The notes beneath the pieces are model-generated. The model did no database searches and was not told the origin of the DNA. It saw nothing but the letters and a program-made list of their open reading frames with translations. The translations under genes and the position numbers were made by a program. This document shows, piece after piece, positions 17,600 to 26,698 of a stretch of 64,000 bases of DNA. Every line of letters starts with the position of its first letter. Position 1 is the stretch's first letter. The stretch comes from Pseudoxanthomonas kalamensis DSM 18571 (GTDB lineage: Bacteria; Pseudomonadota; Gammaproteobacteria; Xanthomonadales; Xanthomonadaceae): assembly GCF_010211745.1 (NCBI RefSeq), contig NZ_PDWQ01000002.1:434001-498000 (forward strand), read 5' to 3'.

Positions 17600-17896
17600 G
17601 TTCACGTGATCAGGAAATGCCAACGGAAGCCAAGCTGTCCTTCTGCAAGCATGACGACTGCAGCACCTGTACCGCAACCCCTGCCGGAGCCGACATGGAC
17701 CGATCAGCCAGCGGAAACGATCGCAGGCAGATACCGCATGTCCGTTCCATCCGAGCATGGCCACCGGTCAGGCACATGCTTAACGTCATGAGCCCACCCG
17801 GCGTGAAACCTGAACTCCCTCCCGTGGATCCGTCATGCAGGCCTCGCCCTCGGCCACGCACTCAACCCACCATGCCGGCTCGCTCCCGGGTATCCG
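17600..17896. other. Gene-free interval at the left edge of the first low-GC segment
   Basis: About 300 bp without a credible gene. Short open frames exist on both strands but lack ribosome sites and family patterns. No tRNA, insertion sequence end or clear att repeat is seen. GC falls visibly across this interval from the amidase to the enoyl-CoA hydratase. Confidence 0.5.
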
Positions 17897-18670
17897 TTAC
17901 CGATTCCTGAAAACCGGAAGACGCCGTTCCTCGAATGCACGCATCCCTTCCTTCTGGTCCTCGGTTGCAAACAGCGAGTGGAACAGCCTGCGTTCGAAAC
18001 GCAGGCCGTCGTTGAGCGAGGACTCGTAGGCCTGATTTATCGCCTCCTTGATCATCATCACCGACGGCAGGGATTTGCCGGCAATCGTCTTGCCGATTTC
18101 CAACGCCGCATCATGCAGATCTTCGGGCGGCACCACGCGGGATACCAAGCCCGCGTGCTCGGCCTCCCGGGCATCCATCCGGCGCGCCGTCAGACACATG
18201 TCCATGGCTTTTGCCTTGGAAACGGCGCGTGGAAGCCTTTGCGTGCCGCCCGCCCCCGGCATGATGCCGAGCGTGACTTCCGGCAAGCCGAACTGCGCGG
18301 TTTCGCTGGCAACGACCAGATCGCACATCAGCGCCAACTCGCAACCACCCCCAAGCGCATACCCGGAAACGGCGGCGATGACGGGCTTGCGGATCTCCCG
18401 GATGGCCTGCCAGTCGATGATGTTGCCGGTGAATGCCTCCACGAAACCGTACTGAGCCATTGCGCCGATGTCGGCGCCGGCCGCAAAGGCCTTTTCGCTT
18501 CCACCAATAATGATGGCGCCTATCTCCGGGTCCGCATCGCATCGTCTCAACGCAGACACCAGCTCCTGCATCAATTCGTCATTGATTGCGTTCAGCACCT
18601 GTGGGCGATTCATCTGAATCACCCCCACCCGTTCCACGACTTCAAGTCGCAAGTACCGGTACGCCGTCAT
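17897..18670 (-). CDS. Enoyl-CoA hydratase/isomerase
   Basis: A 257-residue crotonase-fold protein. Signatures: MNRPQVLNAINDELM, AFAAGADIGAMAQY, the oxyanion block AAVSGYALGGGCELALMCD, and the acid pair region FGLPEVTLGIMPGAGGTQRL with both glutamates expected for hydratase activity. It hydrates 2-enoyl-CoA to 3-hydroxyacyl-CoA. The start at 18670 overlaps the stop of the acyl-CoA synthetase (ATGA), so the two enzymes are made together and probably act one after the other on the same acid. Codon and base use are less GC-rich than in the host-like flank. Confidence 0.9.
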   Translation of the reverse strand: MTAYRYLRLEVVERVGVIQMNRPQVLNAINDELMQELVSALRRCDADPEIGAIIIGGSEKAFAAGADIGAMAQYGFVEAFTGNIIDWQAIREIRKPVIAAVSGYALGGGCELALMCDLVVASETAQFGLPEVTLGIMPGAGGTQRLPRAVSKAKAMDMCLTARRMDAREAEHAGLVSRVVPPEDLHDAALEIGKTIAGKSLPSVMMIKEAINQAYESSLNDGLRFERRLFHSLFATEDQKEGMRAFEERRLPVFRNR

Positions 18671-20316
18671 GCCTGCGTACCGGCGACCGCATGCTGCGTA
18701 CGCATCCGAAGCTCGCGACGCAATACCTTTCCGGTCGTGGTGGTCGGCAGATCGTCCAGGTATTCGATGAGCCTCGGGTACTCGTGCCCGGCCAGCTTGC
18801 AACGCACATGCTCCTTCAATTCGCGGGTCAACGCATCATCCGCGCGGTAGCCTTCATTGAGGACGATGAAGGCCTTGACCACTTCCGTGCGCTTATCGTC
18901 AGGCACCCCGATCACGGCTGCCTGACGGACGGCAGCGTGCCCCAGCAGACAATCCTCGATCGGACCCGGACCAATGCGGTAACCGGCGCTTGTGATGACA
19001 TCATCATCCCGGCCAACGAAACGGATGAAACCGGCCTCGTCCATCTCGCCCTGATCGCCGGTGATCAGATACTCGCCGATGAACTTCTCCTCGGTGGCCT
19101 TCGGATTGTTCCAGTAGCCCAGAAAAGTGACCGGATCAGGCTGGTGCACGGCAATGAGCCCCAACTTGCCTGCCGGCAGTACCTTTCCCGAAGCATCGAT
19201 GACCCGCACATCGTGTCCAGGCACGGCCTTGCCCATCCAGCCCGGCTTTGCCGGGAAAAACCGGTCACAGGAGGAAACCACCATGTTGCACTCGGTCTGC
19301 CCGTAGAACTCGTTGATCTGCACACCGAGCACGGCACGCCCCCAGTCCAGCAGTTCCGCGCCCAGACTCTCGCCGCCGCTGGCTACCGAACGCAACGACA
19401 GGCCGTAATCGCGGCCGACCGTGGTCTCGGCACGCAGTATCTTCAATGCCGTCGGCGGCAACATCACGTTGCGGACACGGTGACGCGCCATCAGGTCGAT
19501 CGCCAGCTTTGCGTCGAACTTCTCGAAACGTCTTGCAACCACCGCCACTCCGTGGTGCCAGGCCGGCATCAGAACGTCCAGCAAGCCGCCTATCCATGAC
19601 CAGTCCGCCGGTGTCCACATCAGATCGTCCGAGAGACCCAGCCCCCCGTGCGACATCTCGACACCGGGAAGATGCCCGAGCAAGACACGTTGCGCATGCA
19701 GCGCGCCTTTCGATTTGCCGGTCGTGCCGGACGTATAGATGATCAGCGCAGGATCGTCCGAACAGGTATCGACCGCAACAAAGTCATCGCGGCAACCCTG
19801 TCTGGCCGCATGAAAATCATCCGCACCGTCCATACCCCCATCAATGCAGAACACGCGCTTCAGCATCGGCAAGCGATGACGGATAGCACGCAGTTTTTCC
19901 ACGCCCTGCCGATCCGTCACCAGAACCTCGGCACCACTGTCGGACAAGCGATGCTCAATGGCCTCTTCGCCAAACAGCGGAAACAACGGAACCGCAATCG
20001 CTCCGGCCTTGTAGATGGCTACATGCACATATGCGGTTTCGGGCCGCTGCGGAGCCATCAGCGCCACCCGGACTCCTGGCGCCACACCGGCATCCCGCAA
20101 CAGATCGGCAGTTTGATTCGAAAGCGTCTCGATGTCCTGAAAAGTGAATCGCTGGATCGATTCGCCGGTATCGTAGATCAGGGCCAGCCGCTCGGCGCCT
20201 TTCGCCCACTTCGTGCAGACATCGACACCGATGTTGTACCTGTCCGGGATAGCCGGCATGCGAATAACCAGCGATGCATCTGCTGCCGCGCTTTCGATCG
20301 ACCCGACTTTCTTCAT
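18667..20316 (-). CDS. AMP-forming acyl-CoA synthetase
   Basis: A 549-residue ANL-superfamily ligase. The P-loop is LIIYTSGTTGKSKGALH, the adenine region is NEFYGQTECNMVVSS, the hinge is YLITGDQGEMDEAGFIRFVGRDDD, and the C-terminal catalytic lysine lies in LPTTTTGKVLRREL. The fold resembles the acetyl-/medium-chain acyl-CoA synthetases more than 4-coumarate ligases. Substrate not predictable; context suggests an organic acid made by the nearby PQQ alcohol and aldehyde dehydrogenases. The start at 20316 (MKKVGSIESAA) follows GGGGAGGGTC. Divergent from the MocR regulator. Confidence 0.88.
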   Translation of the reverse strand: MKKVGSIESAAADASLVIRMPAIPDRYNIGVDVCTKWAKGAERLALIYDTGESIQRFTFQDIETLSNQTADLLRDAGVAPGVRVALMAPQRPETAYVHVAIYKAGAIAVPLFPLFGEEAIEHRLSDSGAEVLVTDRQGVEKLRAIRHRLPMLKRVFCIDGGMDGADDFHAARQGCRDDFVAVDTCSDDPALIIYTSGTTGKSKGALHAQRVLLGHLPGVEMSHGGLGLSDDLMWTPADWSWIGGLLDVLMPAWHHGVAVVARRFEKFDAKLAIDLMARHRVRNVMLPPTALKILRAETTVGRDYGLSLRSVASGGESLGAELLDWGRAVLGVQINEFYGQTECNMVVSSCDRFFPAKPGWMGKAVPGHDVRVIDASGKVLPAGKLGLIAVHQPDPVTFLGYWNNPKATEEKFIGEYLITGDQGEMDEAGFIRFVGRDDDVITSAGYRIGPGPIEDCLLGHAAVRQAAVIGVPDDKRTEVVKAFIVLNEGYRADDALTRELKEHVRCKLAGHEYPRLIEYLDDLPTTTTGKVLRRELRMRTQHAVAGTQA

Positions 20317-20581
20317 GACCCTCCCCTTCAGCGCGAAAAGATGCACGATTTCCGCGCACATCCGTTTACCATGCAGGGAAGGAAAAATTCGGAACTGCGA
20401 TTTCGCCCGCATGACGAATCATCGGAACGATCCTCGGCAAGCAACCCGGACGATCCCTTCCCGAGACTCCAAACCGGCCAGGACTTGCAACAAATGAAAC
20501 TAGCGAGGCCTGGCAGGCAGTGAAAGGTACAGTCGGGAAAAACAGTTCGCCGGAACATCACGCTACGATTCTGTTTACATC

Positions 20582-21961
20582 ATGAAAAAAGCAAGTACCG
20601 CGGAAACGATTGCGCAAGACATCGCGAAACAAATCCTTAACGGAACCCTGAAGAAGGGCGAGAAGCTGCCATCACTGCGGGAATACGCGCGTCTCTATTC
20701 GCACTCCCTGAACACGGTGGTCGCCGCCTTCGAAATTCTCGCGCAATGGGAAATGGTGCAAGCCCATCGAGGTAAAGGGTTCTTTGTCCGCGGCGCTCCG
20801 GACAAACCCCAGGCCGAGGACGAGCCTCCACAGGCCTACCACCGTGCCATCGACACGATCTGGCTGATGCGGCAGCAATTGCTGCAGGCCCCGGGCGAAT
20901 CCAACCTGAGCATTGCATTGCCGCCATCGCAATGGCTGGCCGACATGCGGCTCGACAAGTTCCACCGCCAGATCACCCGCAGCGGCATCGGCGGTCTGTT
21001 CCGCTATGGAAGCCGCTACGGCAACCACAACCTACGCACGCACCTGAATCGCAAACTCGCCAGCCACATGATCACCGCGTCCGAGCGGCAGATCATGACG
21101 ACCCATGGAGGAAACCACGGGTTGGACCTGATCATCCGCCGTTACGTCTCTCCGGGCGATCCGGTCCTGGTCGAGGAACCCGGCTACTACCCGCTGTTCG
21201 GAAAGCTGCAGTTGCAGGGTGCGCGCATGATCGGCATTCCCCGCCTTCCGGACGGACCGGATATTGACTGCCTTGAAGAAAAGATACGCCACGAGCGCGC
21301 GAGGATATTCTTCGTGCAATCCTGCGGCCAGAATCCGACCGGCTCCGACATCAGCGCGGAAAAGGCCAGGCGCATCGCCCAGCTCGCTGCAAGCTATGAC
21401 CTCCTGGTGGTTGAAGACGATGCACTCGCAGACTTCAAACGGAATTCATCGCCGAAGATCTCGGCCGTGGACCAGTTGCGCAACACGTTGTACGTGGGCA
21501 GCTTCTCCAAGTCCTTGTCCGCATCGCTTCGCGCCGGCTTCATTGCAGGTGACATCAGCCGAATAGAGGAGCTGGCCGACATCAAGATGCTGCTGCACGT
21601 CAGTGGCAGCGAATACAGCGAGCGTATCCTGGACGTGATCCTCACCGAAGGACACTTCCTTCGCCATGTCGCAAAACTTCAGGAGCGGGTCAGGCATGCG
21701 ACCAGCGATGGCATCGGGATCCTGAAGGATCTTGGCGCCGAGCTTTTCTGCGAACCGGAACAGGCGCTTTACCTGTGGGCACGATTCCCGGGCATAGATG
21801 ACATGAACGAATTGACGCTCCGTCTATTGCCCAAAGGCGTGGTGCTTGCGCCCGGCTCCATATTCATGCTGAACCCGCGCACCAAATCGCCATGGACTCG
21901 ACTGAACGTGGGCTACCTTCAGGATCCGCTTTTCATCGAAAGCATTCGTTCCTGCATGTAG
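20582..21961 (+). CDS. MocR/PdxR-type regulator (GntR HTH fused to aminotransferase domain)
   Basis: A 459-residue fusion. Residues 1-75 are a GntR-type winged helix (QDIAKQILNGTLKKGEKLPS, SLREYARLYSHSLNTVVAAF, HRGKGFFVRG). The remainder is a fold-type I aminotransferase domain with the PLP lysine Lys310 in GSFSKSLSASLRAGF, preceded by VEEPGYYPLFGKL and QSCGQNPTG. MocR proteins usually bind PLP-linked ligands and act as regulators, not enzymes. It is divergent from the acyl-CoA synthetase/hydratase pair across a 265-bp gap, so that operon is the likely target. Own terminator at 21973. Confidence 0.88.
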   Translation: MKKASTAETIAQDIAKQILNGTLKKGEKLPSLREYARLYSHSLNTVVAAFEILAQWEMVQAHRGKGFFVRGAPDKPQAEDEPPQAYHRAIDTIWLMRQQLLQAPGESNLSIALPPSQWLADMRLDKFHRQITRSGIGGLFRYGSRYGNHNLRTHLNRKLASHMITASERQIMTTHGGNHGLDLIIRRYVSPGDPVLVEEPGYYPLFGKLQLQGARMIGIPRLPDGPDIDCLEEKIRHERARIFFVQSCGQNPTGSDISAEKARRIAQLAASYDLLVVEDDALADFKRNSSPKISAVDQLRNTLYVGSFSKSLSASLRAGFIAGDISRIEELADIKMLLHVSGSEYSERILDVILTEGHFLRHVAKLQERVRHATSDGIGILKDLGAELFCEPEQALYLWARFPGIDDMNELTLRLLPKGVVLAPGSIFMLNPRTKSPWTRLNVGYLQDPLFIESIRSCM

Positions 21962-21972
21962 AGACAGAAGAG

Positions 21973-21993
21973 AAGGCCCGTAAAACGGGCCTT
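21973..21993. terminator. Bidirectional stem-loop terminator between convergent genes
   Basis: A perfect 9-bp stem AAGGCCCGT / ACGGGCCTT with an AAA loop, followed by CCTCCTCTACC. It sits 12 bp after the MocR stop and about 45 bp beyond the aldehyde dehydrogenase stop on the other strand, so it can serve both. Confidence 0.75.
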
Positions 21994-22038
21994 CCTCCTC
22001 TACCCGACCTCATGTCCGGCCGATTCGTCAGGTCTCGA

Positions 22039-23490
22039 TCAGACGCGCGCCACATGGATGACATGGCAATCCGTGAACTCATGGATGCCTTCCATGCCGA
22101 ACTCCACGCCCATGCCGGATTGCTTGCGACCGCCGAATGGAATATTCGGCGCCAGCGCAAAATGCGTATTCACCCATGTCGTGCCGCTTTCGAGCCGGTT
22201 CGCGACGTCGGTCGCCCTGGCAAGGTCCTTGCCCCATACGGAGTTGCCCAATCCGTATTGCGTGTCGTTGACCTTTTCCACGGCCTCGTCGATTGAGGAG
22301 TACCGCATGATCGAACGAATCGGGCCGAAGGTCTCTTCCCGGACCAGCCGACTGGACTCGTCGATATCCCGCACCACCGTGGGCGGTACGAAGTACCCCT
22401 TGCCCGCCAGCGGCTGGCCGCCGGCAATCACGGTGCCATCCTGCCTTGCGATCTCGAGACAATCCCGCACGGTCTCGAACTGGCGCTTGTTCTGGATGGG
22501 GCCGTATTCAGTCGCCTCGTCCAAGCCATGCCCCACCACCGCCGCTTCCGCAAGCCGGGCGAACTCTCCGCAGAACTCGTCGTACATCGCATCGGGGACG
22601 TAGATCCGCTTGATGTTGATACATACCTGGCCCGAGTTCATGAAGGCCCAGGTAAAAATGCCCTGGGCCGCGCTCTTGATGTCGGCATCGTCCATCACGA
22701 TGGCGGCATCATTGCCGCCAAGCTCCAGAACAATCCGCTTCAGCGTCGGCGCGCCACTGGCCATGACCTTCCGCCCGGCTGCCGTCGAGCCGGTGAACGA
22801 TACTTTCCCGATGTCGGGATGACTCGAAAGCAGCGGTCCGATATCGCCCGCGTCGCCGACGACATTGACGACCCCTGCCGGCACGATGTTGCTCAGGATA
22901 TCTCCCAGCAACATTGCATTCAGCGGCGACGTCGGTGCCGGCTTGATGACCACGGTATTTCCCGTCAGCAACGCAGGGATCAGCTTGTACATCGTCTGGA
23001 AGAACGGGAAATTCCACGGGATGATCGCCGCCACCACGCCTATCGGCTTGCGTCTCACCTCGACATAGGCCTGTTCGTCGTCCTGCACGACCTCCGGCTT
23101 CAACTCCACTTCCGACACTTCGCGCGCCCACTGCAGGGCCAGATCGACATCCGCACGAGCCGCGGCAATCGGTTTTCCCACCTCCAGGGTAATGATCCTG
23201 GCGATTTCTTCGCGGCGGGCTTCGATGGCGTCCGCAATCCTGCGAATCACAGCCACACGATCTTCATGGCTCGTGTCCTTCCAGGACTCGAATGCGAGTC
23301 TGGCAGACCGGACCGCCTGCTCAAGCTGCTCCGGATCGGCGACAGGCGCATGCGCGATCACTTCCTCGGTGGCTGGATCGACAACCGGAACCGTCGTGGC
23401 ACCGGCGACCAGCTCTCCGTTGATCAGCATGCCGGGCACATCAACGACAACGACGTCCTCGGCCGATTGAATCATTCTGGCGACATTCAT
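22039..23490 (-). CDS. NAD(P)-dependent aldehyde dehydrogenase
   Basis: A 483-residue ALDH. Signatures: IIPWNFPFFQTMYKLIPAL (cofactor), FTGSTAAGRKVM, general base in LELGGNDAAIVMDDAD, nucleophile Cys in NSGQVCINIKRIYV, and EETFGPIRSI. The protein is close in pattern to the succinate-semialdehyde / medium-chain ALDH group; the aldehyde is not predictable. Start at 23490 is chosen for the AGGAGGAAAGCA ribosome site. It lies downstream of the outer-membrane channel and PQQ alcohol dehydrogenase on the same strand and would oxidise the aldehyde they deliver. Confidence 0.92.
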   Translation of the reverse strand: MNVARMIQSAEDVVVVDVPGMLINGELVAGATTVPVVDPATEEVIAHAPVADPEQLEQAVRSARLAFESWKDTSHEDRVAVIRRIADAIEARREEIARIITLEVGKPIAAARADVDLALQWAREVSEVELKPEVVQDDEQAYVEVRRKPIGVVAAIIPWNFPFFQTMYKLIPALLTGNTVVIKPAPTSPLNAMLLGDILSNIVPAGVVNVVGDAGDIGPLLSSHPDIGKVSFTGSTAAGRKVMASGAPTLKRIVLELGGNDAAIVMDDADIKSAAQGIFTWAFMNSGQVCINIKRIYVPDAMYDEFCGEFARLAEAAVVGHGLDEATEYGPIQNKRQFETVRDCLEIARQDGTVIAGGQPLAGKGYFVPPTVVRDIDESSRLVREETFGPIRSIMRYSSIDEAVEKVNDTQYGLGNSVWGKDLARATDVANRLESGTTWVNTHFALAPNIPFGGRKQSGMGVEFGMEGIHEFTDCHVIHVARV

Positions 23491-23534
23491 TGCTTTCCTC
23501 CTGCAGAAGTCGTTATCAGGGCGAATTCGCCCTG

Positions 23535-24407
23535 TCAAAGCGCCCAGACGAAGCGTACGTTCAACGAATCGCTTACGGGGCGGTTCTTGCCATCCACGGC
23601 ATGTACCCAGTGAATGGCGGCACTGGGGCCCTTCCGGGAATGGAACATCAGGCCGGCGAGAACATCTGTCTCGCCATTGGCCAGATTGATCGCCGATGCC
23701 TTCTGGTGCTCATAGGCGACACCCACGTAAGGCTCGACCAACTCCGTTGCGCGGTAGCTGAAGATGTGCTCCGTGGACCAGCTTTTCCCTGCCTTCTCGT
23801 CCAGCTTGGCCGACTCGCCCGGGTAGTTCCATATGACGTCTCCAGTGTAGTCGAACTTGCCGACCTGGACATCGATGAACACGGAGTTCGTGAGCTTCCA
23901 GCTGTCCCCGCCTCCCACATCACCATCGCCGATGGGAAGCGTGAACAGGAAGTCGGTTCCGATCGTGACGTTCTCACTGACCTTGTACCAGACATATGGC
24001 GCCACGACGGGATCGCCGACGCCGCTGGCGGAGGTGTTGGCCGTCTTGTTGCGGACACCACTGACCGGCAGGATCACTTCCCATGCATAACCAAAGTTCG
24101 GGTTGCTCTCCAGGGTCCAGCCCTGCGAGAACTTCGCCAGCGAAACCAGGGTTTCCGTGCTGTCGGCATCGACCTCATTCCCATTGCCGTCGTAGACCTG
24201 GTCGGCTTTCTCGAAATAGCCGTACATGAGGAAAACATTGAATCCATCCGGCACATTGGCCGGAAGGGCGTATTCATGCGGTCCCATGAAGCTCCTGCCG
24301 GTTGCCGCCTCGCAAGCCGGCACCGCGAACATGCCTGCGATGCCGCCAAGGCAGGCGACACTCAGCAAATGCTTCTTCAACAAACGAACGTCGAATTCAA
24401 AAGACAT
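23535..24407 (-). CDS. Outer-membrane channel of the SphA / phenol-degradation MetA family
   Basis: A 290-residue protein with an N-terminal signal (hydrophobic LLSVACLGGIAGMFAVPA, cleavage near CEAATG) and a beta-strand-rich body ending in an aromatic-hydrophobic C-terminus (NVRFVWAL). Blocks GVGDPVVAPYVWYKVSENV, GTDFLFTLPIGDGD and VEPYVGVAYEHQKA match the Phenol_MetA_deg family. It probably lets the alcohol substrate through the outer membrane. Position between the PQQ dehydrogenase and the aldehyde dehydrogenase, same strand, indicates one operon. A hairpin lies just upstream. Confidence 0.8.
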   Translation of the reverse strand: MSFEFDVRLLKKHLLSVACLGGIAGMFAVPACEAATGRSFMGPHEYALPANVPDGFNVFLMYGYFEKADQVYDGNGNEVDADSTETLVSLAKFSQGWTLESNPNFGYAWEVILPVSGVRNKTANTSASGVGDPVVAPYVWYKVSENVTIGTDFLFTLPIGDGDVGGGDSWKLTNSVFIDVQVGKFDYTGDVIWNYPGESAKLDEKAGKSWSTEHIFSYRATELVEPYVGVAYEHQKASAINLANGETDVLAGLMFHSRKGPSAAIHWVHAVDGKNRPVSDSLNVRFVWAL

Positions 24408-24427
24408 GATTACATTCTCGATTTGTG

Positions 24428-24457
24428 GGAGCCGCTCCAGCGTGCTGGGGCGGCTCC
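24428..24457 (-). other. Intercistronic hairpin between PQQ dehydrogenase and outer-membrane channel genes
   Basis: GGAGCCGC at 24428-24435 pairs with GCGGCTCC at 24450-24457, and the intervening bases can pair further (CCAGC with GCTGG). No T run follows on the minus strand, so a full terminator is unlikely. An mRNA-stability or partial-attenuation element between the two cistrons is more likely. Confidence 0.55.
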
Positions 24458-24472
24458 TCGTGAAGGCGGATT

Positions 24473-26698
24473 TCAGGGATTGGCCTTGGTCGCCGGGTTG
24501 CCTGCGGCTTGCGCTGCCTGCTCGGCGTCTTCGTCGGCCTTGAGCTGGATTGCGCGATCGACCAGGTAGGCACGCAGCGCCTCGACATCCTCACGACTCA
24601 TGCGGTCTGCGAAGCTCACCATGCCGCGGCTTTCGAGGATGCCGTCGTAGACGACAGAAGCAAAAGCCTCCTTGCTCAGCAGCATCGGCGAGCGGCGCAA
24701 GTCGGGAATGACCTCATCGTTGGTGTAGGTGCCATACCCGTGACAGGCCACGCAGTTGCCGTAGAACGGGGCGCCCTTGGCGACGAGCTCCGGCGGGAAG
24801 ACCTCTTCCGGCACCTGGGCCGGACGGTGCACGCGCTCGTAGGGCGGCAGCGTGCCCTTGCCATCGAGCTTGAACACCAGTACCCGGCCGACACCTGCGC
24901 GCGGATCCTTCATGTGCGGGATCTGCAGACCCGCCGAGCCACCCAGGCCCGACAGCACGGCGATGTACTGCGTACCATCGATCTCGTAACTCATCGCGCC
25001 GGCCACGATGCCGATGCGTCCGTCGTAGCTCCATACCTCTTTGCCAGTATCTGCCGCATAAGCATGGAAGATGCCGTCGGGGGTTCCCTGGAACACGAGG
25101 TTGCCGGCCGTGGCGAGCGTTCCGCCCGCACCGATGGACGGATAGGGGACGCGCCAGACCTCCTTCTGCGCCTTCGGATCCCAGGCAATCAGATCGCCAC
25201 GGAAGCTTTGCGTGATGCCTAGACGTTCGGCCTCGTTCTGCGGGGCAAGCGTGGCCTGTGCGGAGATGCTGGCCAGGTTCCAGGCGCCGTTGAGCGGGTT
25301 GTACTTGTAGTTCGGATCATGCTTGTAGCCGTACGAACCCTGCTGCGCCGGAATGTAGACCAACCCGGTATCCGGACTGTAGGCCATCGGCGGCCAGTTA
25401 TGCGCACCGAACGCTCCGGGAATGGCGAGGAAGTCGTTACCGTGCTTGGAGTAGCGTGCCGCCGGATATTCGATCGGACGACCGGTCTCCAGGTCGATAC
25501 CGGTTGCCCAGTTCACGGGCATGAAGTTCTTGGCCGAGATCAGCTTGCCGTTGCTGCGGTCCAGCACGTAGAAGAAACCGTTCTTCGGCGCCTGCATCGC
25601 CACCTTGGTCGATTTCCCGTCCACCTCGAGTTCGGTCAGCACGATTGGCTGGGTCGCGGTGAAGTCCCACTCCTCTGCAGGAGTCGACTGGTAATGCCAC
25701 TTGTATTCGCCCGTCTTGGCATCGACCGCGACAATGGAGGAAATGAACAGGTTGTCGCCGACGCCACCCGAACGCGCCATGTAGCTCCAGGGCGTTCCAT
25801 TGCCGGTGCCGATCAGCACCTGATCGTAGTCCTTGTCGTAGACGATGGCGTCCCACGCCGTGCCGCCACCGCCGGTCTTCTTCCACCAGCCATCGCCCCA
25901 GCTCTTGAAGCCGATTTCCGCATGGATCCGATCCGAGGCCGCGCCGTCGGGTTTCCCCTCGGGATTCGGCGTGATGTAGAAGCGCCACGCCAGCTCACCG
26001 GTTTCGGCATCGTAGGCGGACACATAACCACGCACGCCGTATTCGGCACCGCCATTGCCGATGAACACCTTGCCATGCGCGACTCGTGGCGCACCGGTGA
26101 TGGTGTAACTGCGCTTCACGTCGGTGGTCTGCGTATCCCATACCTTGGTGCCGGTCTTGGCGTCGATAGCCACCAACCGGCCGTCGTATGTACCGACATA
26201 TATTTTTCCGTTCCAGGCCGCCAGTCCGCGGTTTACGACACCGCAACACCCGTCCGGGGCTTTCTTGCCCGGAACCTGGGGATCGAAGAACCACAGTTGC
26301 TTGCCCGTGACGGCGTCATAGGCATACACCTTCGACCACGCGGTACTGGTATACAGGACACCGTCGATTACCAGCGGTGTGGCTTCCTGACCGCGATTGG
26401 TATCGAACTCTCCATACCAAGCCAGGCCCAGCCTGGATACGTTCGAGACGTTTATCTTGTCCAGCGGACTGTAATGCTGTTCATCGGTGGTACCGCCTCG
26501 CGTGACCCAGTTCTTCGGATCCGAACCGGCATTGATCAGTCGCTTCTGGTCGACCGACGCCGGCGATACTTCCTTGCCCGCGATGGAGGCCAGTATCGGC
26601 ACGGCAGCTGCCAGTACGGCCGCCACGATAAGCGTCACGACAATGGGGAATTTGTACCTTCCAAGCAGCCGCAGCCGGCTCTCTTTCACTTCGCTCAT
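24473..26698 (-). CDS. Membrane-anchored PQQ-dependent alcohol dehydrogenase with C-terminal cytochrome c
   Basis: A 741-residue quinohemoprotein. A single N-terminal membrane helix (about 17-40) anchors it to face the periplasm. The eight-bladed propeller contains the vicinal disulfide Cys151-Cys152 (DGCCGVVNRG), catalytic Asp345 in EEWDFTATQ, and several GTxVWxxxT-type tryptophan-docking repeats. Thr347, two residues after the catalytic Asp, means it lacks the extra Asp of lanthanide enzymes, so a Ca2+ enzyme is expected. A heme c domain follows with Cys649-Cys652-His653 (CVACH). It oxidises alcohols to aldehydes and passes electrons to the respiratory chain. The start at 26698 follows GGAGGGAG. 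No pqq biosynthesis genes are in the window. Confidence 0.92.
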   Translation of the reverse strand: MSEVKESRLRLLGRYKFPIVVTLIVAAVLAAAVPILASIAGKEVSPASVDQKRLINAGSDPKNWVTRGGTTDEQHYSPLDKINVSNVSRLGLAWYGEFDTNRGQEATPLVIDGVLYTSTAWSKVYAYDAVTGKQLWFFDPQVPGKKAPDGCCGVVNRGLAAWNGKIYVGTYDGRLVAIDAKTGTKVWDTQTTDVKRSYTITGAPRVAHGKVFIGNGGAEYGVRGYVSAYDAETGELAWRFYITPNPEGKPDGAASDRIHAEIGFKSWGDGWWKKTGGGGTAWDAIVYDKDYDQVLIGTGNGTPWSYMARSGGVGDNLFISSIVAVDAKTGEYKWHYQSTPAEEWDFTATQPIVLTELEVDGKSTKVAMQAPKNGFFYVLDRSNGKLISAKNFMPVNWATGIDLETGRPIEYPAARYSKHGNDFLAIPGAFGAHNWPPMAYSPDTGLVYIPAQQGSYGYKHDPNYKYNPLNGAWNLASISAQATLAPQNEAERLGITQSFRGDLIAWDPKAQKEVWRVPYPSIGAGGTLATAGNLVFQGTPDGIFHAYAADTGKEVWSYDGRIGIVAGAMSYEIDGTQYIAVLSGLGGSAGLQIPHMKDPRAGVGRVLVFKLDGKGTLPPYERVHRPAQVPEEVFPPELVAKGAPFYGNCVACHGYGTYTNDEVIPDLRRSPMLLSKEAFASVVYDGILESRGMVSFADRMSREDVEALRAYLVDRAIQLKADEDAEQAAQAAGNPATKANP

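Noticed and set aside
17610-17861. 83-codon minus-strand frame in the gap before the enoyl-CoA hydratase
   Set aside because: Glycine/arginine-rich start, no ribosome site, no family pattern.
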